This document shows positions 5,237 through 5,585 of a stretch of 5,585 nucleotides of DNA, in pieces (positions within the stretch are counted from its first letter, which is position 1; each line of letters opens with the position of its first letter). Where the stretch lies: assembly GCA_023256295.1 (NCBI GenBank), contig JAGDXH010000014.1, positions 10,358 to 15,942 on the forward strand, given 5' to 3'. This DNA comes from Thermoproteati archaeon. GTDB lineage: Archaea > Thermoproteota > Thermoprotei_A > Marsarchaeales > UBA168. A model generated the notes under the pieces. The model was not told the DNA's origin and did no database searches. It was given only the letters and a program-made list of their open reading frames with translations. The position numbers and the translations under genes are program-made.

Positions 5237-5585
5237 CACGCGATCTGGCGGGCGCGCCTCTTCCACGCCTCGCAAGCATCCGGAGAAAGCGACTACGTCT
5301 GCTGCGTTGGCCAGCCTCGTTTTTCGCGTTGAACGCAGCTGCTTCTGCCCAGAACCTGCGGTGTCAGAAGCCTCCTCGTCGTTCTCAAGCGCGATTCTCC
5401 CGTCGTCGTAAGGAAGACGCAAAAAGAGAGAACAAACCAGCTCCCACTCCAAAGGGCGTTCAACTCGGCGTGCCCTGCCGGAGGCTCTTAACTGCTGGTG
5501 CCAAGCTCGGGAGCTAAGAGGCACGATGGGCCCTAGGGGCTCACCTCTACGTTCCATTTCTCGGCTTTAGTACTTCCTTCTTCCT
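5237..5585. other. CpG-rich region without a convincing gene; possible structured RNA or unseen neighbour's flank
   Basis: About 350 nt upstream of the operon promoter with no protein I trust. A 108-codon minus-strand ORF (5231-5557) has no recognisable domain and no clear ribosome site. The stretch is noticeably richer in CpG than the nuo genes and contains further weak pairings beyond the two perfect hairpins: CTCC+GGGC (5447-5457) with GCCC+GGAG (5472-5483), and CTCTTA (5485-5490) with TAAGAG (5515-5520). On the minus strand a pyrimidine tract with T5 (5421-5425) could be an archaeal-style terminator of something transcribed from beyond 5585. I looked for tRNA, SRP RNA, RNase P RNA and rRNA signatures and found none. 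Confidence 0.3.
5301..5371. other. Two adjacent perfect inverted repeats in the region upstream of nuoA
   Basis: GCTGCGTT at 5301-5308 pairs perfectly with AACGCAGC at 5332-5339 (8 bp, 23-nt loop). One base later GCTTCTG at 5341-5347 pairs with CAGAAGC at 5365-5371 (7 bp, 17-nt loop). Either strand could form these stem-loops. No known RNA family was recognised. Confidence 0.4.

Noticed and set aside
5352..5361. GAACCTGCGG resembling the 16S rRNA 3' end
   Set aside because: The flanking sequence does not match the rest of the 16S 3' end (no GTCGTAACAAGG upstream, no GGATCACCTCC downstream); a chance 10-mer.
5454..5475. TTCAACT loop resembling a tRNA T-arm
   Set aside because: The flanking bases do not form a 5-bp T-stem and no D-arm, anticodon arm or acceptor stem is found around it.
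5231..5557. 108-codon minus-strand ORF starting ATG at 5557
   Set aside because: No known domain, no clear ribosome site, Arg-rich irregular composition, and it runs into the likely nuo promoter. Kept only as part of the unexplained upstream region.

Overview
The window carries the 5' part of a Complex I gene cluster of the 11-subunit type, all on the minus strand. In transcription order it runs nuoA, nuoB, nuoC, nuoD, nuoH, nuoI, nuoJ, nuoK and then the first 84 codons of a NuoL/NuoM-type antiporter-like subunit, which is cut by position 1. No NuoE, NuoF or NuoG gene lies at the usual places, so no NADH-oxidising module is encoded here. The likely product is a membrane quinone (or methanophenazine-like) oxidoreductase coupled to ion pumping, fed by ferredoxin or another unidentified donor.

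The organism is most likely an archaeon. The gene order without E/F/G, the NuoD N-terminal motif of GP-x-H-x-GSGH type, the short NuoA, B and C proteins, and an AT-rich TATA-like stretch just upstream of a nearly leaderless nuoA all fit Thermoproteota and relatives (crenarchaeal or Nitrososphaeria/Caldarchaeum-like). This is family-level judgement, not a search result; a bacterium with an 11-subunit complex is not excluded. GC content looks moderate (about 50-55% by eye).

Layout. Positions 5199-5585 contain no convincing protein gene. They hold an AT-rich likely promoter (5217-5236) and a CpG-rich stretch with several consecutive inverted repeats that could be a structured RNA. Positions 246-5198 hold eight complete genes packed without gaps. 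Junctions are either ATGA overlaps (nuoD/nuoH, nuoJ/nuoK), longer overlaps (nuoB/nuoC, nuoC/nuoD, nuoK/next gene) or 2-nt gaps (nuoA/nuoB), so translational coupling is likely. TTG and GTG starts are common (nuoB, nuoC, nuoD, nuoI and the last gene).

How the genes work together. NuoB, C, D and I form the peripheral arm: NuoI carries two 4Fe-4S clusters, NuoB carries the terminal cluster N2, and NuoD with NuoB forms the quinone pocket. NuoA, H, J, K and the NuoL/M-type subunit form the membrane arm.

The main oddity is nuoI. As given it has no stop codon before nuoJ: its frame stays open through almost all of nuoJ to position 597. A one-base change in a G4 run (minus strand, 1083-1086) would supply a stop right at the nuoJ start. 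NuoI also has a long Pro/Ala/Gln-rich insert between its two ferredoxin motifs.
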